Position numbers and translations under genes: made by a program | Shown here: one piece after another, positions 31,133-38,769 of the stretch | How the letters are laid out: each line of letters begins with the position of its first letter | Numbering within the stretch: the stretch's first letter is position 1 | The notes under the pieces: model-generated | What the model was told of the DNA's origin: nothing | What the model saw: the letters and a program-made list of their open reading frames with translations, nothing else | Database searches by the model: none | From: Desulfobacteraceae bacterium | GTDB taxonomy: Bacteria > Desulfobacterota > Desulfobacteria > Desulfobacterales > SURF-15 | Reading direction: 5' to 3' | Assembly (NCBI GenBank): GCA_003599475.1 | Contig: QZKK01000157.1 | Span: 1 to 43,931, forward strand | Length of the DNA stretch: 43,931 nt

Positions 31133-31787
31133 GCTTCCCCTCAGATGTTCCTTGTAGATTCAGCAATTCAGCCGCCTTCTTTACTCCATCGACAGCATCG
31201 ATGCCAAACCCGTCGGCTCCGATGCTGTCGGCGAACTTCTGGGTGATGGGAGCCCCACCGATCAGGGTTTTTACCTTTCCTTTGAGCCCGGCCTTTTGCA
31301 GAGCGATGATCGTATCTTCGACCGAATGCATCGTAAGCGTATACAGACAGGAGAGAATGAGAATATCGGGTTTTTCACGCTTGACCACTTTGACAAAATG
31401 TCCGGGTGCCACATCGATTCCGAGATCGATCACATCAAACCCCGAGGCTTCCATAAACATCAAAACGATGTTCTTCCCAATGTCGTGTACATCCCCTTGG
31501 ACCGTACCGGCCACGGCTTTTCCTATGGGCTTCCGGACGGATGTTTTTAATGCCGAATTCAGGGCGCTTAGACAAACTTTGGTTGCAATGGCGGAAACAA
31601 GCACATTCGGGATAAAGTATTCGTAGGTCTTCCATTTTTGACCTACAGTGTCCAATCCCTTCAGGATTCCAAGCGAAATGATTTCGGCAGGCGAGAGTCC
31701 TTCCTGCAAGCAGCACTCTGTAATCTCAACAGCCTCCTTGGTGTCTCCCTCGACAATTGCCCAAGCGAGCCGGCGAATTGAAGTCAT
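31074..31787 (-). CDS. corrinoid-binding protein 2, overlapping the regulator gene
   Basis: A 237-residue protein with the same two-part design as the carrier at 22234-22905: helical cap (LGILKGLDTVGQKWKTYEYF) and B12 domain with DVHDIGKN (lower-ligand His101), 'VIDLGIDVAPGHFVKVVKRE', 'LSCLYTLTMHSVEDTIIALQ' and 'TLIGGAPITQKFADSIGADG'. The last 25 or so residues are basic and lie in the overlap with the regulator gene. It is separated by 8 kb from the enzymes and coupled to the regulator, so besides acting as a carrier it might report methylation state to the regulator; that is inference. Confidence 0.85.
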   Translation of the reverse strand: MTSIRRLAWAIVEGDTKEAVEITECCLQEGLSPAEIISLGILKGLDTVGQKWKTYEYFIPNVLVSAIATKVCLSALNSALKTSVRKPIGKAVAGTVQGDVHDIGKNIVLMFMEASGFDVIDLGIDVAPGHFVKVVKREKPDILILSCLYTLTMHSVEDTIIALQKAGLKGKVKTLIGGAPITQKFADSIGADGFGIDAVDGVKKAAELLNLQGTSEGKHAKGRSFRNFGKKSLLKNP

Positions 31788-31855
31788 TTCGGTTATCCCT
31801 GCAAGTCGCCTGTGGTTTGGTGGTGATCTCAGTCAATTTTTATGAGGCGAGGCAA

Positions 31856-31884
31856 TAGCTAACACCCGTCCTGGATAGTGTCAA
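31856..31884 (-). promoter_or_regulatory. promoter of the corrinoid protein 2-regulator operon
   Basis: On the minus strand, TTGACA (31884-31879), a 17-bp spacer and TAGCTA (31861-31856). The -10 box is weak but the -35 is perfect. It would leave a leader of about 60 bases before the ATG at 31787. Confidence 0.45.
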
Positions 31885-32017
31885 CAATATTTTGCCAACA
31901 GAATATTTGCTGGCACCCCATGTAAAGCGGTGTTTGCGGTTGCCGCTGATTACCTTGCCGCCGGTTTTTCCGGGAAACCAAGCCCACCGAGTGGGAGGTA
32001 ACAGGGATGCGGCGACC

Positions 32018-32335
32018 ATGGAAAAAATGAATATTGAAGAAATCAGCCGACGCTTAAAGCCAATTTTCAAAAAGAACAACGTGGAAAAAGTGATTGTGTT
32101 CGGATCCGGTGCGCGGGGTACACACACCCGCAGAAGCGACCTCGATCTTTTGATCGTTTTAAAAACAGACAAGCGGTTTTTTGCCCGGTATGAAGATTTC
32201 GAAGAAATCGGTTATCTTTTAAAGGGCAGAAACGTCGACATGCTGATTTATTCACCGGAAGAATTGGAGAACATCTCTCACCGTAAGTTCATTAAAACGA
32301 TTCTTTCCGAAGGAAGAATTGTTTATGAGCACTGA
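32018..32335 (+). CDS. MNT-domain nucleotidyltransferase (antitoxin of HEPN/MNT module)
   Basis: A 105-residue minimal nucleotidyltransferase. The catalytic motif GSGARGTHTRRSDLDLLIVL (about 29-48) holds the GSxAR(x)nSDxDL signature with both Asp residues. MNT proteins in HEPN/MNT modules neutralise the RNase toxin, in known cases by AMPylating it. I start at the ATG at 32018; the longer frame to 31892 has no similarity. The stop overlaps the HEPN start by 11 bases. The partner HEPN gene is truncated, so this antitoxin may no longer have a target. Confidence 0.8.
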   Translation: MEKMNIEEISRRLKPIFKKNNVEKVIVFGSGARGTHTRRSDLDLLIVLKTDKRFFARYEDFEEIGYLLKGRNVDMLIYSPEELENISHRKFIKTILSEGRIVYEH

Positions 32336-32579
32336 AAAATCATTTTTCGAGGCCAAACGATGGTTTACTACTGCTGAAGACGATCTGGACACAGCCAAAA
32401 TTTTAAAGGAAAATGCTAAATATGCGCATTCTTGCTTTCACACCCAACAGGCCGGCGAGAAGGCCGTAAAAGCAATGTGGTATTCGATTGATGCCGATCC
32501 TTGGGGGCATTCCATCAGAATGCTGATTTCATCTGCTCTATGGAAGTATCCGGTTTCACGTTTTTGGCGTGCTCTCTGA
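32325..32579 (+). pseudogene. HEPN-domain toxin, 3' truncated
   Basis: The product starts with KSFFEAKRWFTTAEDDLDTA and contains YAHSCFHTQQAGEKAVKAMW, the first two helices of a HEPN domain. Normal proteins continue for about 50 more residues and carry the RNase motif R-x4-6-H there. Here homology ends at about WGHSIRMLI and the frame runs out at TGA 32577-32579 with unrelated residues. The following DNA is the 3' part of a minus-strand small gene. The toxin is thus very probably inactive. Confidence 0.7.
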
Positions 32580-32688
32580 GAGAACCGGCGGCATCCCTTG
32601 CCGCCCTGACCACGACCTCACCATCGACCACATCGAAATAAACCGCAGTCGCCTTCAGCCTTTCACGAATCCTCTTGGCTGCATGCAT
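32515..32688 (-). CDS. small antitoxin-like protein, 3' end truncated
   Basis: On the minus strand an ATG at 32688 opens a 57-codon frame with KRIRERLKATAVYFDVVDGE and VVVRAARDAAGSLREHAKNV, codon-biased like a real gene. The central 'DGEVVVR...AAGSL' resembles AbrB/MazE-type small antitoxins, but I am not sure. A TGA lies directly before the ATG, and the GAGGTGA upstream is too close to act as a ribosome site, so the true start may have been elsewhere. The 3' end runs into the HEPN fragment on the other strand, so the last codons are not native. Confidence 0.35.
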   Translation of the reverse strand: MHAAKRIRERLKATAVYFDVVDGEVVVRAARDAAGSLREHAKNVKPDTSIEQMKSAF

Positions 32689-32862
32689 TCACCTCAATCC
32701 GGTCAGGGTCGGAATGGTGGGAAGTACAGCGTATGACCTTGTATGAAATTCGAGGTATGAGGGATCAGGGGGGAAGCCGCAATGTTTCTTTTCATTCTCG
32801 AATTCATCCGGTATGGTACATTCCTTGCTTTGCCCTTCTAAAAACCGCGAAAGGGGGGAGAC

Positions 32863-33966
32863 ATGGCCGAAGAGCATTACGATCTCGTTTTTCATGGGCA
32901 GCTTGCCCCGGGGTTCGACTTCGAACAGGTCAAGCGGCAGTTTGCCGCCGCTTGTTCAATGAGCGAGGAGCAGGCCGAGCGGACCCTGAAGAGACAGCGG
33001 GTTGTTTTAAAAAGGAGCCTTGACCGTGAACGGGCGCTTCACTTTCAATCCGCGCTTAGGAAAACCGGAATTCTGGTCTCCCTCGAAGCCGCCCGGACCC
33101 ATCCCGCCCCTGCCCTTAACCGGGCTTCCGAAAGCGCTCCTGCGCCGCAGGGTCGCCCTGAGGAGCAGGCGGGGAATCCTCCCCCCGGGAAATCCGAAAG
33201 GATTCCCCTCGAGTTCAAGGGAAGCGGCTCGGAGTACTTTCGCATATGGCTGGTCAATGTTCTTCTTTCTATTCTTACCCTGGGAATCTACTCCGCGTGG
33301 GCCAAGGTCCGGAGGAAGCAGTACGTTTACGGGAGCATGCGATTGAACGGCGCCGGCTTCGAATACCTGGCTGATCCGGTAAAGATCCTGAAGGGGCGTC
33401 TGCTGGTGGTCGGCTTCTTCGTGGCATCCTGGGTCGCCGCCCAGTTCGTTCCCATTCTCAATCCCATTTTGGGGCTTTGCTTCACGATCGCCTTCCCCTG
33501 GATGATCATCCGGTCTCTGGCCTTCAATGCCCGAAACAGCGCGTTTAAGATGGTGAAGCTTGCAGAAAAAGAAGAGGAGCTCGTGGCTGTGCTGGTCCAC
33601 GAAATCGGCCATGTGGTGCACCGCCACGGCATGCGCGCCGTCATCCAGAACTCCATGCTGGCCTTTGCCATGATGGCCATAACCGGGGACGTTTCCGGAA
33701 CATCGGAGCTTTTCATCGGCCTTCCGGTTTTTCTCACCCAGCTTTCCTACTCCAGAACATTCGAGCGGGAGGCGGACCGCTACGCCTTCGACTACCTCCG
33801 ATCCCACGGCATCCCGGCTGTCTACTTTGCCCGGCTGATGCGCCGCATTCAGAAAGAAGCGGACCGCCGGCACGGGATGTCCCAGCCCGAATGGACAAGC
33901 TACCTTTCAACTCACCCCCGGATGGATGAACGGCTCCTCGAATTCGAAAAAAAAGAGCGCCGCTGA
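32863..33966 (+). CDS. DUF898 (YjgN)-M48 metallopeptidase chimera
   Basis: The 367-residue protein joins two membrane-protein families. Residues 1-75 are an N-terminal module seen in DUF898 proteins (YDLVFHGQLAPGFDFEQVKR). Residues about 115-227 are the first half of DUF898 (EYFRIWLVNVLLSILTLGIY, SAWAKVRRKQYVYG, SLAFNARNSA). At about residue 228 it passes into an M48 peptidase with HEIGH at 246-250 and a likely third ligand Glu301 in SRTFEREADRYAFD. The M48 N-terminal part and the second half of DUF898 are missing, so an in-frame deletion is likely. GGGGGGAG precedes the ATG. Catalytic residues remain, so activity is possible. Confidence 0.75.
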   Translation: MAEEHYDLVFHGQLAPGFDFEQVKRQFAAACSMSEEQAERTLKRQRVVLKRSLDRERALHFQSALRKTGILVSLEAARTHPAPALNRASESAPAPQGRPEEQAGNPPPGKSERIPLEFKGSGSEYFRIWLVNVLLSILTLGIYSAWAKVRRKQYVYGSMRLNGAGFEYLADPVKILKGRLLVVGFFVASWVAAQFVPILNPILGLCFTIAFPWMIIRSLAFNARNSAFKMVKLAEKEEELVAVLVHEIGHVVHRHGMRAVIQNSMLAFAMMAITGDVSGTSELFIGLPVFLTQLSYSRTFEREADRYAFDYLRSHGIPAVYFARLMRRIQKEADRRHGMSQPEWTSYLSTHPRMDERLLEFEKKERR

Positions 33967-34070
33967 AAGAGAAAACTGGCCAACGGGGGATTTCGAAGCC
34001 GAATCTTCGGCTCGACGATTTGCGGTTACCCGGCCTGTCGCTAACCCCCTGCTCCTCCTGCTGCAACCGC

Positions 34071-34100
34071 TTGAGTTTGCATTCCATTCAGATGTATAAC
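34071..34100 (+). promoter_or_regulatory. promoter before the SMP-30 remnant
   Basis: TTGAGT (34071-34076), an 18-bp spacer and TATAAC (34095-34100) lie about 40 bases upstream of the ATG at 34143, which is preceded by AAGGAGATGG. The expression signals of the lost operon thus survive. Confidence 0.45.
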
Positions 34101-34142
34101 GTAAATCCTGTCTAAATGAATTTTAAGATAAGGAGATGGACG

Positions 34143-34659
34143 ATGTCATGGAAATTCGAGGCGATCTGCAAGCCCTTCGGAAGCATCACCGAAGGTCCGG
34201 TATCGCGCCTACCCCATTCTCGATGACGGAAGCCTCGGCCCCTATCGGGTTCTGCATACCATTTACTTTTATATCTATACCCTGATGCAGATTCCCTCTG
34301 GAATCCTGGCAGATTCATGGGGACCGAGACGAACGATAACCATGGGGTGCGTTGTGTCGGCCTTCGGTTCCGTCCTTTTCGGCCTGGCCCATACCCTGCC
34401 GATGGCTTATGTCGGTCGTTTTCTGGTTGGACTCGGCGTTTCCGTAATCTTCATCCCTATTTTGAAAATCATTACCGAGTGGTTTGACCGCAAGCGATTC
34501 GCGGCCATGTCCGGCATAACCCTTCTGGTCGGTAACGCCGGTGCATTACTAGCCGCCACACCCCTGGCGATCATGGCGGACCGCATCGGCTGGCGTGCAG
34601 CCTCGGAAAGAGAGAATAGATGCGCCGGGAACGCTGCACGATGCGGGCATTCTGTTTAG
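34143..34659 (+). pseudogene. mosaic of SMP-30/gluconolactonase and MFS transporter fragments
   Basis: From the ATG at 34143 the frame reads MSWKFEAICKPFGSITEGP, the start of an SMP-30/gluconolactonase-like protein. After about 34200 a different frame continues RYRAYPILDDGSLGPYRVLH, an internal SMP-30 piece. Without a break this runs into the N-terminal third of an MFS transporter (YIYTLMQIPSGILADSWGPR, 'YVGRFLVGLGVSVIFIPILK', 'ITEWFDRKRFAAMSG'), which is cut at about 34605 and closes at 34657-34659. At least two deletions have joined what were two genes. The MFS piece is like sugar-acid (ACS family) transporters, which fits SMP-30 and the neighbouring IclR gene. Confidence 0.7.
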
Positions 34660-34689
34660 CGGCGAAATGGTTCACCTAAACAGTCTGCC

Positions 34690-35457
34690 TTATATGTCAT
34701 ATCCCAGGTTTCTTGATACTTCCTCAGCCCCTTTGCGTATAATTACCGCTAGTTCATCCTGCTTGGATGAGGTAATGCGCGAGACAGGCACTGAAATACT
34801 CATTGCTGCTACCATCTTCCCGGTATGGTTGTAGATTGGAGCCGAGACGCACCTGACATCGGTGTTGGATTCACAATCATCATAAGACAAGCCTCTTTTT
34901 CGGATGACGCTCAATTCATGTTTTAGCTGCGATAACGAACCGATGCTGTTCTCGGTCATTTTTTTAAGTTTATCCTGTCCCTGATATAAATCGTTGATAC
35001 CCGATTCAGGCAGGCTCGTGAGCAGCATTTTTCCAACTGCGGTGCAATGAGCCGGTACCCTTGACCCCACTGCGGACACCAAGCGCACCATCTTTGAGCA
35101 TTCCACTTTGGCAACAAATACAGCTTCAGTGCCATCCAATATTGCCATCTGCACGGTCTCGTCGCACTTGGCTACAATCTCCTCTGCAATTTTACGGCCT
35201 TCTGCTATCAGGTCCAACTTGCCTGCGTAGACATTTCCTAACTCTATCACCTTAGACCCCAGGAAAACCTTATTTGAATGTTTCGCATCCCGGCGCAGAT
35301 ACCCATTATGAATAAGGGTGTTGACTAATTCATGAGTCGTAGTTCGCGGGAGGCCGAGGCGATCGACAATTTCAGGAACAGATAATGGATGCTGGTCATT
35401 CAGGAACAGTTCCAAGAGCCTGAGGGCTCGTGTGACTGAAGGGATTATTCGGGCCAA
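34690..35457 (-). CDS. IclR-family transcriptional regulator
   Basis: The 255-residue protein has the N-terminal winged helix (SVTRALRLLELFLNDQHPLS, VPEIVDRLGLPRTTTHELVN, about 6-60) and the C-terminal effector domain (MAILDGTEAVFVAKVE, GSRVPAHCTAVGKMLLTSLP, 'YDDCESNTDVRCVSAPIYNH'). IclR proteins control catabolic operons for sugar acids and aromatics in response to a small ligand. It faces the SMP-30/MFS remnant, presumably its former target. The gene itself looks intact. Confidence 0.85.
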   Translation of the reverse strand: MARIIPSVTRALRLLELFLNDQHPLSVPEIVDRLGLPRTTTHELVNTLIHNGYLRRDAKHSNKVFLGSKVIELGNVYAGKLDLIAEGRKIAEEIVAKCDETVQMAILDGTEAVFVAKVECSKMVRLVSAVGSRVPAHCTAVGKMLLTSLPESGINDLYQGQDKLKKMTENSIGSLSQLKHELSVIRKRGLSYDDCESNTDVRCVSAPIYNHTGKMVAAMSISVPVSRITSSKQDELAVIIRKGAEEVSRNLGYDI

Positions 35458-35924
35458 TTAATCCTCCATTTCAATTAGATTTTTCAGATGAACCATTTTC
35501 CGATAAACATACCATACCGAGGCTATATAGTAAAGGCGGTTACTGCCGAAATATCGTACATTGTGCTCAATACCGAATTACATTTTATCATTTCCGTTTT
35601 ATCGTTCCGTAAAAACTCCGGATCTTTTGCAAACCCGCACTCGTCGCAATTCCAACCGTTTCATATCAGAAGATCTCCTTTCGTTGAGCTTGGAGCCTTT
35701 GCGTGAGAATATCGTTTCTTACGGTTTTATCAAGCTTTGTGGCTAAATTTCACCATTAAGCATTTTTTGTTGACATCAAATACTTAAATTGCTATTGCGT
35801 TCGGCATATGGGATAGCGTCTGCCATTTCGTATTTAAATCAATCAGGGACAAACGTTGCTCGCGGTAAAGGATAAGAATTCGGCGGCATTATGGACCTTC
35901 TCTTACCCGGCCGCTTAAAGTACG

Positions 35925-36105
35925 ATCAAGGTATTCGGCACATTCACGGACGATTTGATTCGAATTCGGGAGTGGTTGTCGGATCATGAATGCCCGACAG
36001 TGGCGATATAAGGCACGAGGATATACTGGCGCGCCGGTGTACAGTGTTTTAGAGGGGGAGCGCTCATGTGGTTTGACAAATGCGCGCGTGACACTAAGAC
36101 GAAGT
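35925..36105 (+). pseudogene. IS110-family transposase remnant
   Basis: This part of the 677-base gap between the IclR gene and the exported-protein gene holds KVFGTFTDDLIRIREWLSDH and ECPTVA in one frame (35928-36005). Then GTRIYWR is followed by, in another frame, APVYSVLEGE and GLTNARV (to about 36100). This matches the 'TF...DL..LxxWLxxHxCxxVAMESTGVYWxPVYxxLEG..xxxLxNAxxVK' region of IS110 transposases. Both ends of the gene and the DEDD residues before it are missing. In the rest of the gap (35458-35924) I see only AT-rich sequence with a weak promoter-like TTGACA at 35770. Confidence 0.6.
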
Positions 36106-36134
36106 GAAACTAACAGCGAAAGGAGGAGCACATC

Positions 36135-37037
36135 ATGAAAAAAGTATTGAGTGGGGTTATCTTTCTGTTTGTGATTGCCTTTGGCGTACCATTGCTCTTT
36201 TCGGGGATATTGTCGGCGGCGGAATCGGGAAGTACGGAGCCTGCAAAAATTGTTCAGGGCGGAGCGATTCTGACGGTAGCGGACTCCAAGAGGCTGATCG
36301 CCAAGGCTGTGGGACAGATGCCGATCGTCAAGAATGCCCTTGCAAACGGTATGGTCATTATCATCAAGGGGACAACTAACGCTTACGTGGCAGAGGAGAT
36401 CACTGGGCAGAAAGTCTCGCATGCAGCATACGTGACTGGAAGAATTGAGCCCGAGAAGGGGGCAAAAATACTGCCCGATGTGAATCCTGTTGAGCACATA
36501 ATTCTGGAGAAAGGCAAGGTAGTTGATATCTCGCTTGCAGATGCGGCGAAGAAGATGAAAGCGGGAGACGTTGTCATCAAGGGGGCGAATGCCCTGGACT
36601 ATAAGAACAAGATAGCGGCGGTCAATATTCTGCACCCCGCAGGGGGAACGACAGGGATCACGATGCCCTTCATAGTGGCACGCAAGGCGTACCTCGTCAT
36701 TCCGGTAGGCCTTGAGAAGTTGGTTGCAGGGGATGTAGTCGATCTGACGATGAAGATGCGTGAACCGATGGAAACATTGCCTGCCCCCTCTGGCCATTCG
36801 TCGGCGAAATTTCCCGGTGACATTCTTCCCTCCATGTGGCTCCTCACGGGCGAGATCGTCACGGAGTTGGAGGCCATTAATATACTGACGGGAGCAACCG
36901 CCTTTCAGTCCAGTGCCGGGGGTGTCAGCGGTGCGGAAGGGGGAGTGTGGCTTGTTTTCAGGGGAACCCGGGATCAAGTAAAAAAGGCCATGGAATTGGC
37001 ACACTCCGTCCAAGGGGAACCACCTTACACTGAATAG
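36135..37037 (+). CDS. unrecognised exported protein
   Basis: A 300-residue protein with an N-terminal signal segment (residues about 4-29, FLFVIAFGVPLLFSGILSAA, cut after SAA). The mature part is soluble and rich in Gly and Val, with two similar-looking motifs: MVIIIKGTTNAYVAEEITGQ (about 73-92) and AGDVVIKGANALDYKNKIAA. Later come 'ILHPAGGTTGITMPFIVARK' and 'YLVIPVGLEKLVAGDVVDLT'. I do not recognise the family. The repeated KG-T/A-N pattern and 'IPVGLEKLV' look like a ligand-binding alpha/beta fold, but no function can be assigned. GGAGGAG lies seven bases before the ATG. An MFS transporter follows 300 bases on, in the same direction. Confidence 0.7.
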   Translation: MKKVLSGVIFLFVIAFGVPLLFSGILSAAESGSTEPAKIVQGGAILTVADSKRLIAKAVGQMPIVKNALANGMVIIIKGTTNAYVAEEITGQKVSHAAYVTGRIEPEKGAKILPDVNPVEHIILEKGKVVDISLADAAKKMKAGDVVIKGANALDYKNKIAAVNILHPAGGTTGITMPFIVARKAYLVIPVGLEKLVAGDVVDLTMKMREPMETLPAPSGHSSAKFPGDILPSMWLLTGEIVTELEAINILTGATAFQSSAGGVSGAEGGVWLVFRGTRDQVKKAMELAHSVQGEPPYTE

Positions 37038-37053
37038 GCAATGATTGGTGAAC

Positions 37054-37098
37054 TGACCAGCCCCTCGAAAAATGGTCCAGATTTGGGGGGGCTGGTCA
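37054..37098 (+). terminator. 11-bp hairpin after the exported-protein gene
   Basis: TGACCAGCCCC (37054-37064) pairs perfectly with GGGGCTGGTCA (37088-37098). The loop is 23 bases and no T-run follows, so it is a weak candidate for a terminator. In the remaining 37099-37346 I see no supported gene. Confidence 0.4.
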
Positions 37099-37346
37099 TC
37101 GGAGAGGATTACCTATCCCAACGAAATAAACCGCAAAATACCGGACGCCATGGCGGAAAAGGAGATGCCGGCATCGGGTTACAGGAAATACGGCATAGAG
37201 AAAAGCATGATCCCACCAAAGGAAAACTTCGCTGGCGGCCTTTCCTCGCTCCAACAGCGAAAAGAACAAGTACTTCGAGGCGGGTATCTGGCGTAACGGT
37301 ATTACGACTTCGTCTACGGCTGAGTTGTGCGGACGGGAGTTATTCT

Positions 37347-38576
37347 GTGGGATCAGCCGGAAAGATAAGGGGTGGCGATGAAGTAAAAAGAAGGGCTTAC
37401 CGAGGGCTCTTTGTTATCAACTTCATGATTTCCCTTGGATTCGGAATAGTTGACCCTTTCTTTCCGGTTTACGCTTTCAGCGCCGGTGCAACCGGATTTC
37501 ATATTGCTCTGATTTTTTCAGCATACGCACTTGCCAAGATGCTCATGTCTCCGCTCATCGGATGGTGGTCAGACCATCGGGGACGCAGCGACCTCATCAT
37601 CGCCGGCCTTTGCACCTACCTGACGGTCTCTCTTTGCTATCTCCTCACACCAGGACCACTGGCCCTAATTGCCCTCAGGACAATACAGGGCATTGGGGCT
37701 GCTCTGGTCCGGCCGATCTCTCTCGCATTCATTGGTGATATTGCCCCCGCAAGAAGAGAGGCCCAGACCATGGGGACCTTCGATATTTCATTTTACAGTG
37801 CACAGGCAGCAGGTCCTATGATAGGAGGTTTGATAAAAGAGGCTGCCGGTTTCCAAGGTGTTTTCTTGAGTCTCGCTGTGCTCTGTTTGCTTTCGCTGCT
37901 TTCAGCCTTGTTTTTTGTGATGACTTCTCCCACCAGCAGGTCAGACAATGTAGACCGGCCGCGACCTCATCTGAGTCGTCCTAGAATCGGTTGGACACTG
38001 ATCGGCCTGTCAGGTTTCATCCTCACACGGTCTTTCTCCATTGTGCTTTTTGCGGTATTTATTCCGATTTTCATGCATGAAAGCCTGAAGCTGGCGAATC
38101 TTGAGATGGGCATAATCATGGGAGCCGGCACTGTTGTCACTACGCTCCTTCTGAGACCCATGGGCAGCATGTCTGATAAGCTGAACCGGCGTTGGTTAGT
38201 TATATTCGGTGGTTCCATGACGGCCCTCCTTACCTTTTGCCTTCCCTTGGCTCGGAGTTTCGGTCCCCTTCTCGCCGTAAGTGTCGCCATAGGCATATTT
38301 AGGGTGGTTTCATTACCTGCCAGTTCAGCGCTTCTTGTCCAGGAAGGGAATCTTTATGGCATGGGGCTTGCCATGGGCATCTTTAACGGTGCCATGAATT
38401 TTGGAACGGTTCTAGCCCCTTTGGCAGGTGGATTTGCTTTTATATTTTTCGGAATCAAAACAATCTTCTATGGAGCCGCCATCCTAGGACTCTTAGGAAT
38501 CGTTTTCTTCAGCTTCTGCACGTGGCCGGTCGCAAACCCGAGACAAAAAAAGAAGGAAGTGTCTTCCTGCATTTGA
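37347..38576 (+). CDS. MFS transporter, GTG start
   Basis: The transporter homology begins at RAYRGLFVINFMISLGFGIV. The open frame goes back to 37041, but this part has no likeness. The GTG at 37347, preceded by GGGAG, gives 409 residues and twelve hydrophobic segments. The loop 2-3 signature is LIGWWSDHRGRSDLIIAGLC, and a second copy in the C-half reads MGSMSDKLNRRWLVIFGG. 'RTIQGIGAALVRPISLAFIG' is the drug-proton antiporter-type TM4-5 region. Substrate unknown. It may be linked to the exported protein upstream. Confidence 0.8.
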   Translation: MGSAGKIRGGDEVKRRAYRGLFVINFMISLGFGIVDPFFPVYAFSAGATGFHIALIFSAYALAKMLMSPLIGWWSDHRGRSDLIIAGLCTYLTVSLCYLLTPGPLALIALRTIQGIGAALVRPISLAFIGDIAPARREAQTMGTFDISFYSAQAAGPMIGGLIKEAAGFQGVFLSLAVLCLLSLLSALFFVMTSPTSRSDNVDRPRPHLSRPRIGWTLIGLSGFILTRSFSIVLFAVFIPIFMHESLKLANLEMGIIMGAGTVVTTLLLRPMGSMSDKLNRRWLVIFGGSMTALLTFCLPLARSFGPLLAVSVAIGIFRVVSLPASSALLVQEGNLYGMGLAMGIFNGAMNFGTVLAPLAGGFAFIFFGIKTIFYGAAILGLLGIVFFSFCTWPVANPRQKKKEVSSCI

Positions 38577-38769
38577 GAGTTGTATCTCGCCTCTACATCA
38601 AGACCTGGATTTCCGCGATGACACCCTGTTTCAGCCGGCACCTGTATGCAGAGCTTGTCAAGGATCAGAAAGCGTGCAACTATCTTGTCTGCCAAAGGCG
38701 CGCCTTCGAGTTTTCAACGGCGTCCCATAATTACCAAACTGATCCGGACTGACAAAAAAATGGCGGTGT

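Noticed and set aside
37041..37346. N-terminal extension of the MFS transporter
   Set aside because: The 102 codons before the GTG are basic, low in hydrophobic residues and without similarity to MFS proteins; the hairpin at 37054-37098 lies within them.
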